A stretch of DNA of 12,884 bases from Sedimenticola sp. (GCA_030590525.1 JAUUYI010000025.1:1-12884); one strand, 5' to 3'; positions 6,418 to 12,870 are shown, counted from the stretch's first letter. The notes: generated by a model from the letters alone, not told the origin. Program-made: numbers and translations.

Positions 6418-6469
6418 CCTCTCTATGAGGTTGCGCTAGCGGTTTGAACAGAAAAGGGCAGAGGACAGA

Positions 6470-8254
6470 ATGTGTGGAATTTGCGGTGAACTGAGGTTCG
6501 ATGGCCGCCCCGCCGACCTGGATCGCATACAGCGAATGATGGCCCGGCTGGAGCGGCGCGGACCGGACCATGGTGGCAGTTACAGCGATGGTGCGCTGGG
6601 GTTCGGGCATCGGCGACTTGCAATCATCGATCTCTCCGAGCACGCCAATCAGCCGATGGTGGACCAGGAACTGGGCCTGGCCCTGGTCTTCAACGGTACC
6701 ATCTACAATTATCCTGCGTTGCGCACAGAATTGCAGGGCATGGGTTACCACTTCTTCTCGGATGGCGATACGGAAGTGATCCTCAAGGCATGGCACGCCT
6801 GGGGGGTGGAGTGTGTGGAGCACATGCACGGTATGTATGCATTTGCCATCTGGAACCAGCGGGAAAAAGAGCTGTTTCTGGCCCGGGACCGGCTGGGGAT
6901 CAAACCACTCTATTACTCTGAGGATGGCAACCGGATTTGCTTCGCCTCAAATACCCAGGCTCTGCTTACCTGCGGGGGTGTAGATACCTCCATCGACCCG
7001 GTCAGCCTGCATCACCAGTTTACCCTGCATGCGGTGATCCCGGCGCCAGGCACCATCCTCCAGGGGGTGCGCAAACTGGCGCCAGGCCACACCCTGTTGA
7101 TAGACAGCAAGGGTGAGCACAAGGAGCGCCGCTACTGGCATCTCTCCGCAACTCGTCCGGAGAGGCCCCTATCTGATGAGGATTGGCTGGAAGCGATCCA
7201 TGACAAGTTACAGACTGCAGTGCGCAAGCGCAGCGAGATCGCCGATGTGCCGGTGGGGGTGCTGCTCTCCGGTGGCCTCGATTCCAGTTTGCTGGTGGCT
7301 CTGCTGGCCGAGGCGGGTGTATCCGATCTACGCACCTTTTCTGTAGGATTCGAGGATCACCCGGAGGAGAAAGGGAACGAGTTCGAATATTCGGATCAGG
7401 TGGTGGAGCGTTACCAGACCCGGCATCGGAAGTTTTTGATCCCCAACGACCAGGTTCTTCCGCGTCTGCCCGAAGCGGTAGATGCCATGGCCGAGCCGAT
7501 GTTTGGTCAGGATGCCGTCGCCTTCTATCTGTTGGCGGAACAGGTCTCGAAGGAGATCAAGGTGGTCCAGTCCGGGCAGGGTGCTGACGAGGTGTTCGGG
7601 GGTTATTTCTGGTACCCGAGGATGATGGCAGAGGCGTCAGGCACCCCGGTGGAACGTTTTGCACGGCACTACTTCGATCGGGACCATGAAGAGTTTCTGC
7701 ACACCGTCACTCCGGCCTATCGGGGTGAGGATTACACCCGGGAGCGAATTGCCAAGCTGCTCTCCGAGCCGGACGCGGACAGCTTCATGGATGCGGTATT
7801 GCGCATGGATGTCACTACCCTGATCGTGGATGACCCGGTGAAAAGAGTGGATAACATGACCATGGCCTGGGGGCTGGAGGCGCGGGTACCGTTTCTCGAT
7901 CATGAGCTGGTAGAACTGGCGGCACGCTGCCCGCCGGAACTGAAGCTGCGGGACGGGGGGAAATACCCGCTAAAGGCGATGGCCCGCGGACTGCTGCCGG
8001 ATTCGGTCATCGACCGGCCCAAGGGGTACTTCCCCATGCCGGCCCTGAAATATGTCCGCGGTGATTTCCTCCACTTTATGCGGGACATCCTGGAGTCCCG
8101 GGCATGCCGGGAGCGGGGGCTCTACTCCCGTGCCTATGTGGATATGCTGCTGGCGGCACCGGAGATGCACCATACCCGCCTGCAGGGGAGCAAGCTCTGG
8201 CATCTGGCATTGCTGGAGTACTGGCTGCAACGCAATGTGGATGGGGTGGGCTGA
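6470..8254 (+). CDS. N-acetylglutaminylglutamine amidotransferase (asparagine synthase-like)
   Basis: This is a class II glutamine amidotransferase of the asparagine synthase type. Cys2 is the N-terminal nucleophile (MCGICGELRFDG), with RRGPDHGG, RRLAIIDLS and FNGTIYN completing the glutaminase domain over about the first 200 residues. The synthetase domain carries the ATP PP-loop SGGLDSS at 267-273, SGQGADE at 368-374 and GLEARVPFLD at 468-477. The 594-residue length and the MCGICGELRFDG opening fit the subfamily that amidates N-acetylglutaminylglutamine to the osmolyte NAGGN better than AsnB for asparagine. That subfamily choice is recollection of the family, not proven here. Its usual partners (the NAGGN dipeptide synthase and an M42-type peptidase) are absent from the window. 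The ATG is preceded by AGAGGA at 5-6 bases. A 73-bp palindromic element lies just upstream. Confidence 0.85.
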   Translation: MCGICGELRFDGRPADLDRIQRMMARLERRGPDHGGSYSDGALGFGHRRLAIIDLSEHANQPMVDQELGLALVFNGTIYNYPALRTELQGMGYHFFSDGDTEVILKAWHAWGVECVEHMHGMYAFAIWNQREKELFLARDRLGIKPLYYSEDGNRICFASNTQALLTCGGVDTSIDPVSLHHQFTLHAVIPAPGTILQGVRKLAPGHTLLIDSKGEHKERRYWHLSATRPERPLSDEDWLEAIHDKLQTAVRKRSEIADVPVGVLLSGGLDSSLLVALLAEAGVSDLRTFSVGFEDHPEEKGNEFEYSDQVVERYQTRHRKFLIPNDQVLPRLPEAVDAMAEPMFGQDAVAFYLLAEQVSKEIKVVQSGQGADEVFGGYFWYPRMMAEASGTPVERFARHYFDRDHEEFLHTVTPAYRGEDYTRERIAKLLSEPDADSFMDAVLRMDVTTLIVDDPVKRVDNMTMAWGLEARVPFLDHELVELAARCPPELKLRDGGKYPLKAMARGLLPDSVIDRPKGYFPMPALKYVRGDFLHFMRDILESRACRERGLYSRAYVDMLLAAPEMHHTRLQGSKLWHLALLEYWLQRNVDGVG

Positions 8255-8486
8255 GGACAGAAGACAGAAGACAGCAGCGTAGCCTGGATGGAGCTTGAGC
8301 GGAATCCGGACCCGGTACGCACCGTGGAGCGAGCGGGATAAGCTCTGAAATACTGGTGATGGGGGGTCAATAGAGGAGAGTAGGCAGGGGTCAGAACGGG
8401 TTCTGAAAGCGTCATTGCTTCTTCATTCCGGCTTTCGATTCCTAATACTTCAACTTCCAACTTCCGTTTTTTAGAAGGAACGATTC
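8255..8486. other. Intergenic gap with short repeats
   Basis: Directly after the stop, a 7-bp unit GACAGAA is repeated about three times (8256-8277). GAGGACAGAA at 8253-8262 also occurs at 6461-6470 just before the amidotransferase start. A REP-like stretch beginning GTAGCCTGGATGGAG at 8279 is half of a common dispersed palindrome; its second arm is not well preserved. A perfect hairpin TCAGAAC-GG-GTTCTGA lies at 8391-8406. The last bases hold AGAAGGAA, the ribosome-binding site of the next gene. Confidence 0.55.
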
Positions 8487-8936
8487 ATGATGACAATCGC
8501 AATAACCCTGCATCTGCTGGGAACCGTGGTGTGGGTAGGTGGGATGTTTTTTGCCCACATGGCCCTGAGGCCAGTAGCAAACAGCCTGCTGGAGCCCGGT
8601 CAGCGTCTGCCCCTGCTGCACGGGGTCCTTAGCCGTTTTTTCCTCTGGGTCTGGGTGGCCATTGCCAGCCTGCTCGGGAGTGGCTACTGGATCTTTATTT
8701 CGGTGCTGCACGGCAAGGCACCACTCTATATCCACCTGATGCAGGGCATCGGCCTGGTGATGGTGGGGATTTTCAGCTTTATCTATTTCGGTCCGTTCAG
8801 GCGTATGGGTGCAGCACTGCGGGCAGGGGAACTGGCGCCTGCGGGTAAGCAGATGGCCGTTATCCGGCGTCTGATCGGCACTAACCTGATTCTTGGACTT
8901 ATCGCTACCCTGCTGGGGGGGTTAAAACTGTTTTAA
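8487..8936 (+). CDS. CopD-like integral membrane protein
   Basis: This 149-residue inner-membrane protein has four predicted helices (about 5-25, 50-73, 82-102 and 127-148). The first helix is TLHLLGTVVWVGGMFFAHMA, with histidines at 9 and 24. The pattern of a helix-embedded His, VGG and a following His resembles the CopD copper-resistance domain family and small relatives annotated as uncharacterised membrane proteins. A role in copper or haem handling is possible but not shown, as no partner such as CopC is adjacent. Start: two ATG codons in tandem (8487 and 8490), with AGAAGGAA about eight bases before the first. The gene ends in CTGTTTTAA. The segment around its stop recurs in altered form at 9145-9210, before grxD. 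Confidence 0.75.
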   Translation: MMTIAITLHLLGTVVWVGGMFFAHMALRPVANSLLEPGQRLPLLHGVLSRFFLWVWVAIASLLGSGYWIFISVLHGKAPLYIHLMQGIGLVMVGIFSFIYFGPFRRMGAALRAGELAPAGKQMAVIRRLIGTNLILGLIATLLGGLKLF

Positions 8937-8988
8937 AATTCGTAACCCGGGAAAAAAACGGTTTATTCACCGGGTAGCTATGGATTAG
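8925..8988. repeat. Direct repeat copy 1 (hairpin element at 3' end of CopD-like gene)
   Basis: This stretch overlaps the last codons of the preceding gene. It contains ACCCGGGAAAAAAACGG and TTTATTCACCGGGTAGCTAT, where ACCCGG pairs with CCGGGT and the A-run partly with the T-rich segment. It matches 9145-9210 over about 65 bases with scattered changes. It may act as a terminator-like hairpin for the CopD-like gene. Confidence 0.6.
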
Positions 8989-8991
8989 TTA

Positions 8992-9083
8992 CGTAGGATG
9001 GGCAAAGGCGCGAAGCGCCGTGCCCATCACTGGGCTAGGCAGCACAGCTTTTGATGGGCACGCTGCGCTTTGCCCATCCTACG
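8992..9083. repeat. REP-like palindrome (GTAGGATGGGCAAAG type)
   Basis: The left arm begins CGTAGGATGGGCAAAGGCGC and continues to GTGCCCATCA. The right arm TGATGGGCACGCTGCGCTTT then GCCCATCCTACG is its complement with a few differences. A short loop lies between. This sequence type is, as I recall, a widespread dispersed repeat in environmental proteobacteria. The arms can form a stem of about 35 pairs. Confidence 0.8.
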
Positions 9084-9144
9084 ATGATGCAAAGGGAGCA
9101 ACGCCATGAAGTTCAACCATTTTCAGAGGTGAGCTGAATGGCCA

Positions 9145-9210
9145 TAAACTTTTTTATAAATTCGCAACCCAGGAAAAAAACGGTTTTTTCGCCTGGCAGC
9201 TATAGACTAG
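9145..9210. repeat. Direct repeat copy 2 (hairpin element upstream of grxD)
   Basis: This is a diverged copy of 8925-8988. ACCCAGGAAAAAAACGG is followed by TTTTTTCGCCTGGCAGCTAT. The arm CCAGG pairs with CCTGG where copy 1 has CCCGG with CCGGG, so a G-C pair has become A-T on both sides. The A-run and T-run also pair in this copy. The sequence before it (ATAAACTTTTTTATAAATTC) resembles the 3' end of the CopD-like gene, so the duplicated unit included that end. Confidence 0.6.
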
Positions 9211-9291
9211 AATCCAGCAGACTGGAAATTGGGGTGATCGCCCCAATGTTGGGGGATCAATCCCTACAATTACTCACCCAGAGGTAAGCAG

Positions 9292-9642
9292 ATGGATGTA
9301 TTGGAGCGTATCAAGGAGCAGGTGGAAGGCAACCCCATCGTGCTTTACATGAAAGGGACACCACAGTTTCCCCAATGTGGCTTCTCATCCCGTACCGCGG
9401 CCGCCCTGCAGGATTGCGGCGTCAAATTTGCCTATGTGAACGTGCTGGCTGATCCTGAAATCTTTGAGAACCTTCCACGATATGCTGATTGGCCCACGTT
9501 TCCCCAGCTCTATATCAACGGCGAACTAGTTGGTGGTTGTGACATCACTCTGGAACTGCATGAGAGTGGTGAACTGCAGAAGATGACCGGCGAGGCGGCC
9601 AGGAACTGGCCGGAAGAGGAGGAGAAAGAAGGCGGGAGTTAG
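9292..9642 (+). CDS. grxD: Monothiol glutaredoxin Grx4 type
   Basis: This is a 116-residue CGFS-type glutaredoxin of the cytoplasm. The family binds a [2Fe-2S] cluster with glutathione and works in iron-sulfur cluster transfer and iron sensing, often with BolA. The active site is C29-G-F-S32 after LYMKGTPQFPQ, where K21 is the conserved glutathione-binding lysine. The cis-proline region WPTFPQLYINGELVGGCDI is intact. The C-terminal tail is acidic (EEEEKEGGS). GAGGTAAGCAG lies directly before the ATG and serves as ribosome-binding site. It converges with rnt, whose stop is 65 bases away. grxD and rnt are also close neighbours in Escherichia and Pseudomonas. Confidence 0.96.
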   Translation: MDVLERIKEQVEGNPIVLYMKGTPQFPQCGFSSRTAAALQDCGVKFAYVNVLADPEIFENLPRYADWPTFPQLYINGELVGGCDITLELHESGELQKMTGEAARNWPEEEEKEGGS

Positions 9643-9661
9643 GCGCCTGTAAATCTTCTCC

Positions 9662-9686
9662 CGTTCCCAAGTTCCGCGTGGGAACG
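9662..9686. repeat. Small REP-like hairpin between grxD and rnt
   Basis: CGTTCCCA at 9662-9669 pairs perfectly with TGGGAACG at 9679-9686 around a nine-base loop. Sequences of this type (CGTTCCCA...TGGGAACG) are common dispersed repeats. Here it lies between convergent genes and could act as a bidirectional transcription barrier, although there is no T-run. Confidence 0.6.
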
Positions 9687-9707
9687 AATCCCCGGACACT
9701 CCCGTGT

Positions 9708-10343
9708 CTACGTTCCCGTATCCCCAGCCTCCAGCGCCCGCCACCGGTTGACGATGGCGCAGAATAGCTCGGCCGTCCTCTCTGCATCATAGACCGCGGA
9801 GTGGGCCTCGCTGCTGTCCCACTCCAGGCCGGCGGCCTGTGCTGCCCGGGCCAGTACTGTCTGGCCATAGGCGAGGCCTGCGAGAGAGACGGTGTCGAAG
9901 GTGCTGAAGGGGTGGAAGGGATTGCGTTTGACCTTGCTTCGCTCTGCCGCTGCGTTGATGAACCCCAGGTCGAAGAAGGCGTTGTGCCCTACCAGGATGG
10001 CGCGGGTACAGCCACTCTCTTTGATTGCATGGCGGATGGGGGTGAATACCTTCTGCAATGCCTCCCGTTCCGGCAGCGCCATACGAAAAGGGTGGTCCGG
10101 GTCGATGCCATTGAAGGCGAGTGCCTTTGGGTCCAGATTGGTGCCTGGATAGGGCTCTACATGGGTGGAGTGGGTCTCTGCAGGAAGCAGCAGCCCCGCG
10201 GCATCCATGCGTACCGTGACCACTGCTATCTCCAGGAGTGCGTCTCTGCTTGCATCGAACCCCCCTGTTTCCACATCCACGACAACGGGCAGGAATCCGC
10301 GGAATCGTTCTGAAATCGATCTATTATATTGGGTCTTGCTCAT
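9708..10343 (-). CDS. rnt: Ribonuclease T
   Basis: This DEDDh 3'-5' exoribonuclease trims the 3' end of tRNA (CCA turnover) and other stable RNAs in the cytoplasm. The 211 residues match the family. The catalytic residues fall exactly at the numbering of the E. coli enzyme: D23 and E25 in [12 protein letters not shown]125 in [11 protein letters not shown]181 and D186 in [12 protein letters not shown]. The ATG at 10343 gives the family-typical N-terminus ([19 protein letters not shown]), but no obvious Shine-Dalgarno precedes it. It converges with grxD and diverges from mlaA across a 294-base gap. Confidence 0.96.
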   Translation of the reverse strand: MSKTQYNRSISERFRGFLPVVVDVETGGFDASRDALLEIAVVTVRMDAAGLLLPAETHSTHVEPYPGTNLDPKALAFNGIDPDHPFRMALPEREALQKVFTPIRHAIKESGCTRAILVGHNAFFDLGFINAAAERSKVKRNPFHPFSTFDTVSLAGLAYGQTVLARAAQAAGLEWDSSEAHSAVYDAERTAELFCAIVNRWRALEAGDTGT

Positions 10344-10489
10344 GGCGGCACAGGGTAACTCTATTGTCGCATCAGGTCACCTGCAGCGGGTTGGTCCGGG
10401 TATCTCAATAATTCTGTGTGGTTGCCGCTGTTGTAGTAGAAGGTTGTCAGAATGGTATGAGATTTTCCGGGTCAGCCGATGCCTCTTCC

Positions 10490-10525
10490 TGGGAAATTAA
10501 GGTATGCTCGATATTCCCAGCAGAA
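10490..10525. other. Inverted repeat in the rnt-mlaA divergent gap
   Basis: CTGGGAA near 10491 and TTCCCAG near 10516 are complementary with about 19 bases between, in the gap between divergently read rnt and mlaA. It may be a chance hairpin or an operator. No clear promoter hexamers were found on either strand of this gap. Confidence 0.25.
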
Positions 10526-10637
10526 ATAACCCGGCTTGAGCCGGTGGTATTTGTGGAAGGCAGTCCCGGGTGCCCCTGGATCGGCACGCTCATCGCTTCC
10601 CCTGGCGTAAGTTTCGAGCGCGGGGTGTGGGATACGA

Positions 10638-11435
10638 ATGGGAACGATTACCCTGGTGAGTAATAACAACAAAGCACTGAGTGAGGGATCGGCAGCGGGT
10701 TTTCTGCTGCTGCTGATCCTGTTCCTTTCGGGGTGTGCGACCCAGGGATATCGGGATCCCCGGGATCCATTCGAGGATATCAACCGGATAACTTACCGCT
10801 TCAACGATGTCCTGGATAAGGCCGTAGTGACGCCAGTGGCTAAAGGCTACAAGTGGATCACCCCGGCACCGGTCGATCGCGGGGTCACCAACTTCTTCAG
10901 TAATCTCGCGGACGTCCGTTCCTCGGTCAACAATCTGTTGCAGTTCAAAGTGGCGAGGGCCACCAGCGATGCGGCACGCGTGGTCTACAATTCCACTTTT
11001 GGCCTGCTCGGCTTCATCGATGTGGCGAGCCCTATGGGACTGGAGAAGTATGGCGAGGATTTCGGGCAGACGCTGGGTTATTGGGGGTTGGGGCCCGGTC
11101 CCTATATCGTGCTGCCTCTGTTGGGTCCCAGTAATGCCCGGGATGCGGTCGGGCTGGTCGGTGACTGGTTTCTGGACCCGGTTCGTCTGATCGAAAGGGA
11201 TCGCTGGCGTTATGGTCTGGTTGCTTTACGGTTGGTCGACAAGCGGGCAAATCTGCTCAGCGCCAGCCGGATCATGGATGAGGCGGCCCTGGACCCTTAC
11301 GAATTTCTGCGGGATGCCTATCTGCAGAAGCGACGCAACGATGTGTATGACGGTCACCCACCCCTTGAAGATTTTGATGAGGAGTTTGATGAGGGATTTG
11401 ATGACGAGGAGTTTTACGAGGAAAAACAGGAGTAA
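10638..11435 (+). CDS. mlaA: Phospholipid-binding lipoprotein MlaA (VacJ)
   Basis: This outer-membrane lipoprotein takes mislocalised phospholipids from the outer leaflet and hands them to MlaC and the MlaFEDB transporter. The 265 residues include a signal sequence with hydrophobic core AGFLLLLILFLSG and a lipobox ending at C33. After the lipid anchor come DPFEDINRITYRFNDVLDKA (about 43-62) and YGEDFGQTLGYWGLGPGPYI, both family hallmarks. The N-terminus before the hydrophobic core is long; a GTG seven codons in is an alternative start, and neither has a strong ribosome-binding site. The last about 25 residues are a very acidic F/D/E tail built from a short repeated unit. The rest of the mla operon is not adjacent. 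A 221-base AT-rich gap separates it from the next gene. Confidence 0.95.
   Translation: MGTITLVSNNNKALSEGSAAGFLLLLILFLSGCATQGYRDPRDPFEDINRITYRFNDVLDKAVVTPVAKGYKWITPAPVDRGVTNFFSNLADVRSSVNNLLQFKVARATSDAARVVYNSTFGLLGFIDVASPMGLEKYGEDFGQTLGYWGLGPGPYIVLPLLGPSNARDAVGLVGDWFLDPVRLIERDRWRYGLVALRLVDKRANLLSASRIMDEAALDPYEFLRDAYLQKRRNDVYDGHPPLEDFDEEFDEGFDDEEFYEEKQE
11373..11408 (+). repeat. 12-nt tandem repeat encoding the acidic MlaA tail
   Basis: The unit TTTGATGAGGAG, or close variants, occurs three times in frame (11373, 11385 and 11397), coding for FDEE, FDEG and FDDE, and is followed by a divergent EFYEE. It is likely a slippage-prone expansion at the C-terminus of mlaA. Confidence 0.7.
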
Positions 11436-11528
11436 CCGGGAGATTAGATGAAGATTGGCGCCGATTGAACACACATTTGGCTTATTGAGTATCCCCCCAT
11501 AAGTAATAATTATATATGAATAATCAAA

Positions 11529-11605
11529 TTGAATTAGTATAAATCAGTAAATACTAATATTATCTATTCCCAGAAAGACACCGCAGTAAAGCAAGAGGGT
11601 CTTTC
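11529..11605 (+). promoter_or_regulatory. Candidate operator/promoter and leader hairpin of the sulfur globule gene
   Basis: In an AT-rich gap, ATTAGTAT (11533-11540) is inverted exactly as ATACTAAT (11551-11558) with ten bases between. It overlaps a possible promoter, TTGAAT at 11529-11534 and TACTAA at 11552-11557 with a 17-base spacer. Downstream, GAAAGAC (11573-11579) pairs with GTCTTTC (11599-11605), a hairpin that would lie in the mRNA leader. The assignment is pattern-based. Confidence 0.4.
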
Positions 11606-11656
11606 CACACTGACAGAAGTAGTCAAATTCATTGAATATATACCTGGAGAGAGATT

Positions 11657-12028
11657 ATGAAAAACGTTGTTAAGATCGCTACAGCTGCTGCGTTGTTCGC
11701 CGTTTCCGTTTCCGCTTCCGCATGGTGGGGCGGTGGTCCCGGTGGCGGTGGCTGGGGTGACGACATGTTTGGTGATGGCTGGGGTGACGGCACCATGGAC
11801 TTCAACATGAGCGCCCGTGGTTCCGGCTCCGGCTATGGTCGTGGCCGTGGCTATGGCTATGGCCGTGGCTATGGTTATGGCTCTCCTTACTATGGCGGCG
11901 GCTACGGCGGCTATCCGTATGGCGGTGGCTATGGTGCCCCTTATGGCGGCGCCCCTTATGGTGCTCCTTATGGCGCTCCTTATGCAGCCCCGGCAGCGCC
12001 TGCCGCTCCGGCAGCCCCTGCCAAGTAA
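11657..12028 (+). CDS. Sulfur globule protein (Gly/Tyr-rich, secreted)
   Basis: This is a probable structural protein of the envelope around periplasmic sulfur globules, like the CV1/CV2 (SgpA/SgpB) proteins of Allochromatium. The 123 residues begin with a Sec signal peptide (about 1-22, [20 protein letters not shown], cleavage after SASA). The mature chain starts [14 protein letters not shown], then [26 protein letters not shown] repeats, [18 protein letters not shown] repeats and a terminal Ala-Pro stretch ([13 protein letters not shown]). The order [21 protein letters not shown] is the pattern I recall for this family. GGAGAGAG lies six bases before the ATG. The Ala-Pro tail is an unusual addition. 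The coding DNA is repetitive, so length may vary between strains. A generic glycine-rich secreted protein is the alternative. Confidence 0.82.
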   Translation: MKNVVKIATAAALFAVSVSASAWWGGGPGGGGWGDDMFGDGWGDGTMDFNMSARGSGSGYGRGRGYGYGRGYGYGSPYYGGGYGGYPYGGGYGAPYGGAPYGAPYGAPYAAPAAPAAPAAPAK

Positions 12029-12049
12029 GGTCGCTTTAAACTGAAATCT

Positions 12050-12075
12050 CCCTGCCCCTGGCGACGAGGGCAGGG
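12050..12075. other. GC-rich hairpin after the sulfur globule gene
   Basis: CCCTGCCC (12050-12057) pairs exactly with GGGCAGGG (12068-12075) around a ten-base loop, 22 bases after the stop codon. There is no T-run, so it is more likely an mRNA-stabilising stem or partial attenuator than a full terminator. Confidence 0.55.
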
Positions 12076-12088
12076 CAGGTGTTTACGG

Positions 12089-12109
12089 TGGGCCCCTTTA
12101 TGGGGCCCA
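12089..12109. other. Second GC-rich hairpin between the sulfur globule and coiled-coil genes
   Basis: TGGGCCCC (12089-12096) and GGGGCCCA (12102-12109) pair perfectly around a five-base loop, some 25 bases before the next ATG. No T-run follows, so transcription may pass through at reduced level into the downstream gene. Confidence 0.55.
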
Positions 12110-12134
12110 TTGCATGATGGAAGGTCAATTCAGA

Positions 12135-12725
12135 ATGAAAATAACTTCAAAATTATTTGTTGCCACGCTGCTGAGTGCCGCAACCCTCTCCGCTGCCTGG
12201 GGTGCTCCCTGCAACGATGCCAATATTGGTCGGGGGGGGTATGTTGCCTATCCCTATGGCGAGCCACAGATCGCGCCGCAGCTGACCAAAGAGCAAATCT
12301 CTGCCTTTGTTGAGCAGCAGAAGGCGTTTGCCGAACAGCAGGCCCGGTTCGCAACCCAGGCGATGGAGACGCAGCGTCAGTATATCGAACAGATGATGGT
12401 CAGCCAGCCGCTGCAGGCGGAACCCTTTGTCGGAAACCGGATGCCGAGCGAGCCCGGATTCGATCGGGGCAGCGCGGATATCCAGGCGGAGCGTGACCAG
12501 ATGCGCAAGCAGATGGAGGCTTATCGTCAGGAGATTGCCGCGAATCGCCCGGCCAGGCCTGATCGGGCGGAGCCCAAGGCCCGTCGTGAAGATATGCGGA
12601 CACAGATGGAAGTGCGTCGTGCCGAGATGCTGAAGCAGATCGAGGCCCAGCGCAAAGAGGTGCAGCAGCGGCATGCGGCCATGCACAAGCAGGTGGAAGA
12701 GAGACGGTCGTGTCGTGAAATCTGA
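12135..12725 (+). CDS. Secreted coiled-coil protein next to the sulfur globule gene
   Basis: I do not recognise a domain. From ATG 12135 the product has 196 residues: a signal peptide (about 1-24, MKITSKLFVATLLSAATLSA, cleavage near WGA-PC), a short GRGGYVAYPYGEP segment (33-45), then mostly charged helix rich in Q, E, R and M. Two blocks (about 51-90 and 117-190) have heptad-like patterns typical of coiled coils, joined by a Pro-containing linker. Cysteines are at 26 and 193 only. An upstream in-frame ATG (12114) is rejected because GGAAGG precedes 12135 and the signal peptide begins there. The gene follows the sulfur globule protein by about 105 bases with only hairpins between, and ends in a strong terminator. 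I infer a periplasmic role, perhaps with sulfur globules: A. vinosum has, as I recall, a coiled-coil globule protein (SgpD). Confidence 0.75.
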   Translation: MKITSKLFVATLLSAATLSAAWGAPCNDANIGRGGYVAYPYGEPQIAPQLTKEQISAFVEQQKAFAEQQARFATQAMETQRQYIEQMMVSQPLQAEPFVGNRMPSEPGFDRGSADIQAERDQMRKQMEAYRQEIAANRPARPDRAEPKARREDMRTQMEVRRAEMLKQIEAQRKEVQQRHAAMHKQVEERRSCREI

Positions 12726-12747
12726 TTCCGGTCAGGTTGGTTGAACG

Positions 12748-12784
12748 AAAAACGCCTGCGGGGATTTCCGCAGGCGTTTTTTTT
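12748..12784 (+). terminator. Strong rho-independent terminator
   Basis: AACGCCTGCGG pairs with CCGCAGGCGTT around a GGATTT loop and runs into eight or more T. Upstream A residues extend the pairing. It lies 23 bases after the coiled-coil protein stop and ends that transcription unit. Confidence 0.93.
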
Positions 12785-12795
12785 GCGGGGTTATC

Positions 12796-12815
12796 AACTC
12801 AAGTTTCGGAGTTCA
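12796..12815. repeat. Dispersed 20-bp repeat, second copy
   Basis: AACTCAAGTTTCGGAGTTCA here is identical to 3637-3656 in the left arm of the 3627-3820 element. AACTC and GAGTT at its ends are complementary. Only one arm is visible before the window ends, so it may be the start of another element copy. Confidence 0.75.
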
Positions 12816-12837
12816 GATGAGGCTCTTGCAAAACGCC

Positions 12838-12870
12838 CCCTCTCCCCCCGGGAGAGGGTTGGGGTGAGGG
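12838..12870. repeat. Common C/G-rich dispersed repeat
   Basis: CCCTCTCCC and GGGAGAGGG form a hairpin, followed by TTGGGGTGAGGG. This is a very common intergenic repeat type in proteobacteria (recollection). No coding is involved. Confidence 0.7.

Larger units (their letters stand above)
8937..9291. other. Repeat-rich gap between the CopD-like gene and grxD
   Basis: No gene is supported in these 355 bases. The order is: hairpin copy 1 (8925-8988), a large REP-like palindrome (8992-9083), a short unassigned stretch, hairpin copy 2 (9145-9210), and a small perfect hairpin ATTGGGG-TGATCG-CCCCAAT at 9228-9247 about 45 bases before the grxD start. No convincing grxD promoter could be picked. Confidence 0.65.

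Noticed and set aside
6326..6829. 167-codon minus-strand ORF overlapping the amidotransferase start
   Set aside because: It is antisense to the conserved glutaminase domain and covers the 73-bp inverted repeat; no ribosome site or motif.
6461..8262. GAGGACAGAA on both sides of the amidotransferase gene as a target-site duplication
   Set aside because: The left copy overlaps the ribosome-binding site and the right copy is part of a GACAGAA microrepeat; no inverted ends accompany them, so chance or simple repeat is more likely.
11817..12044. 75-codon alternative frame inside the sulfur globule gene
   Set aside because: A low-complexity frame produced by the GGY/PYG codon repeats.
12153..12686. 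177-codon minus-strand ORF opposite the coiled-coil gene
   Set aside because: The plus frame has a signal peptide, ribosome-binding site and terminator; the minus frame is a mirror of repetitive Q/E/R codons.
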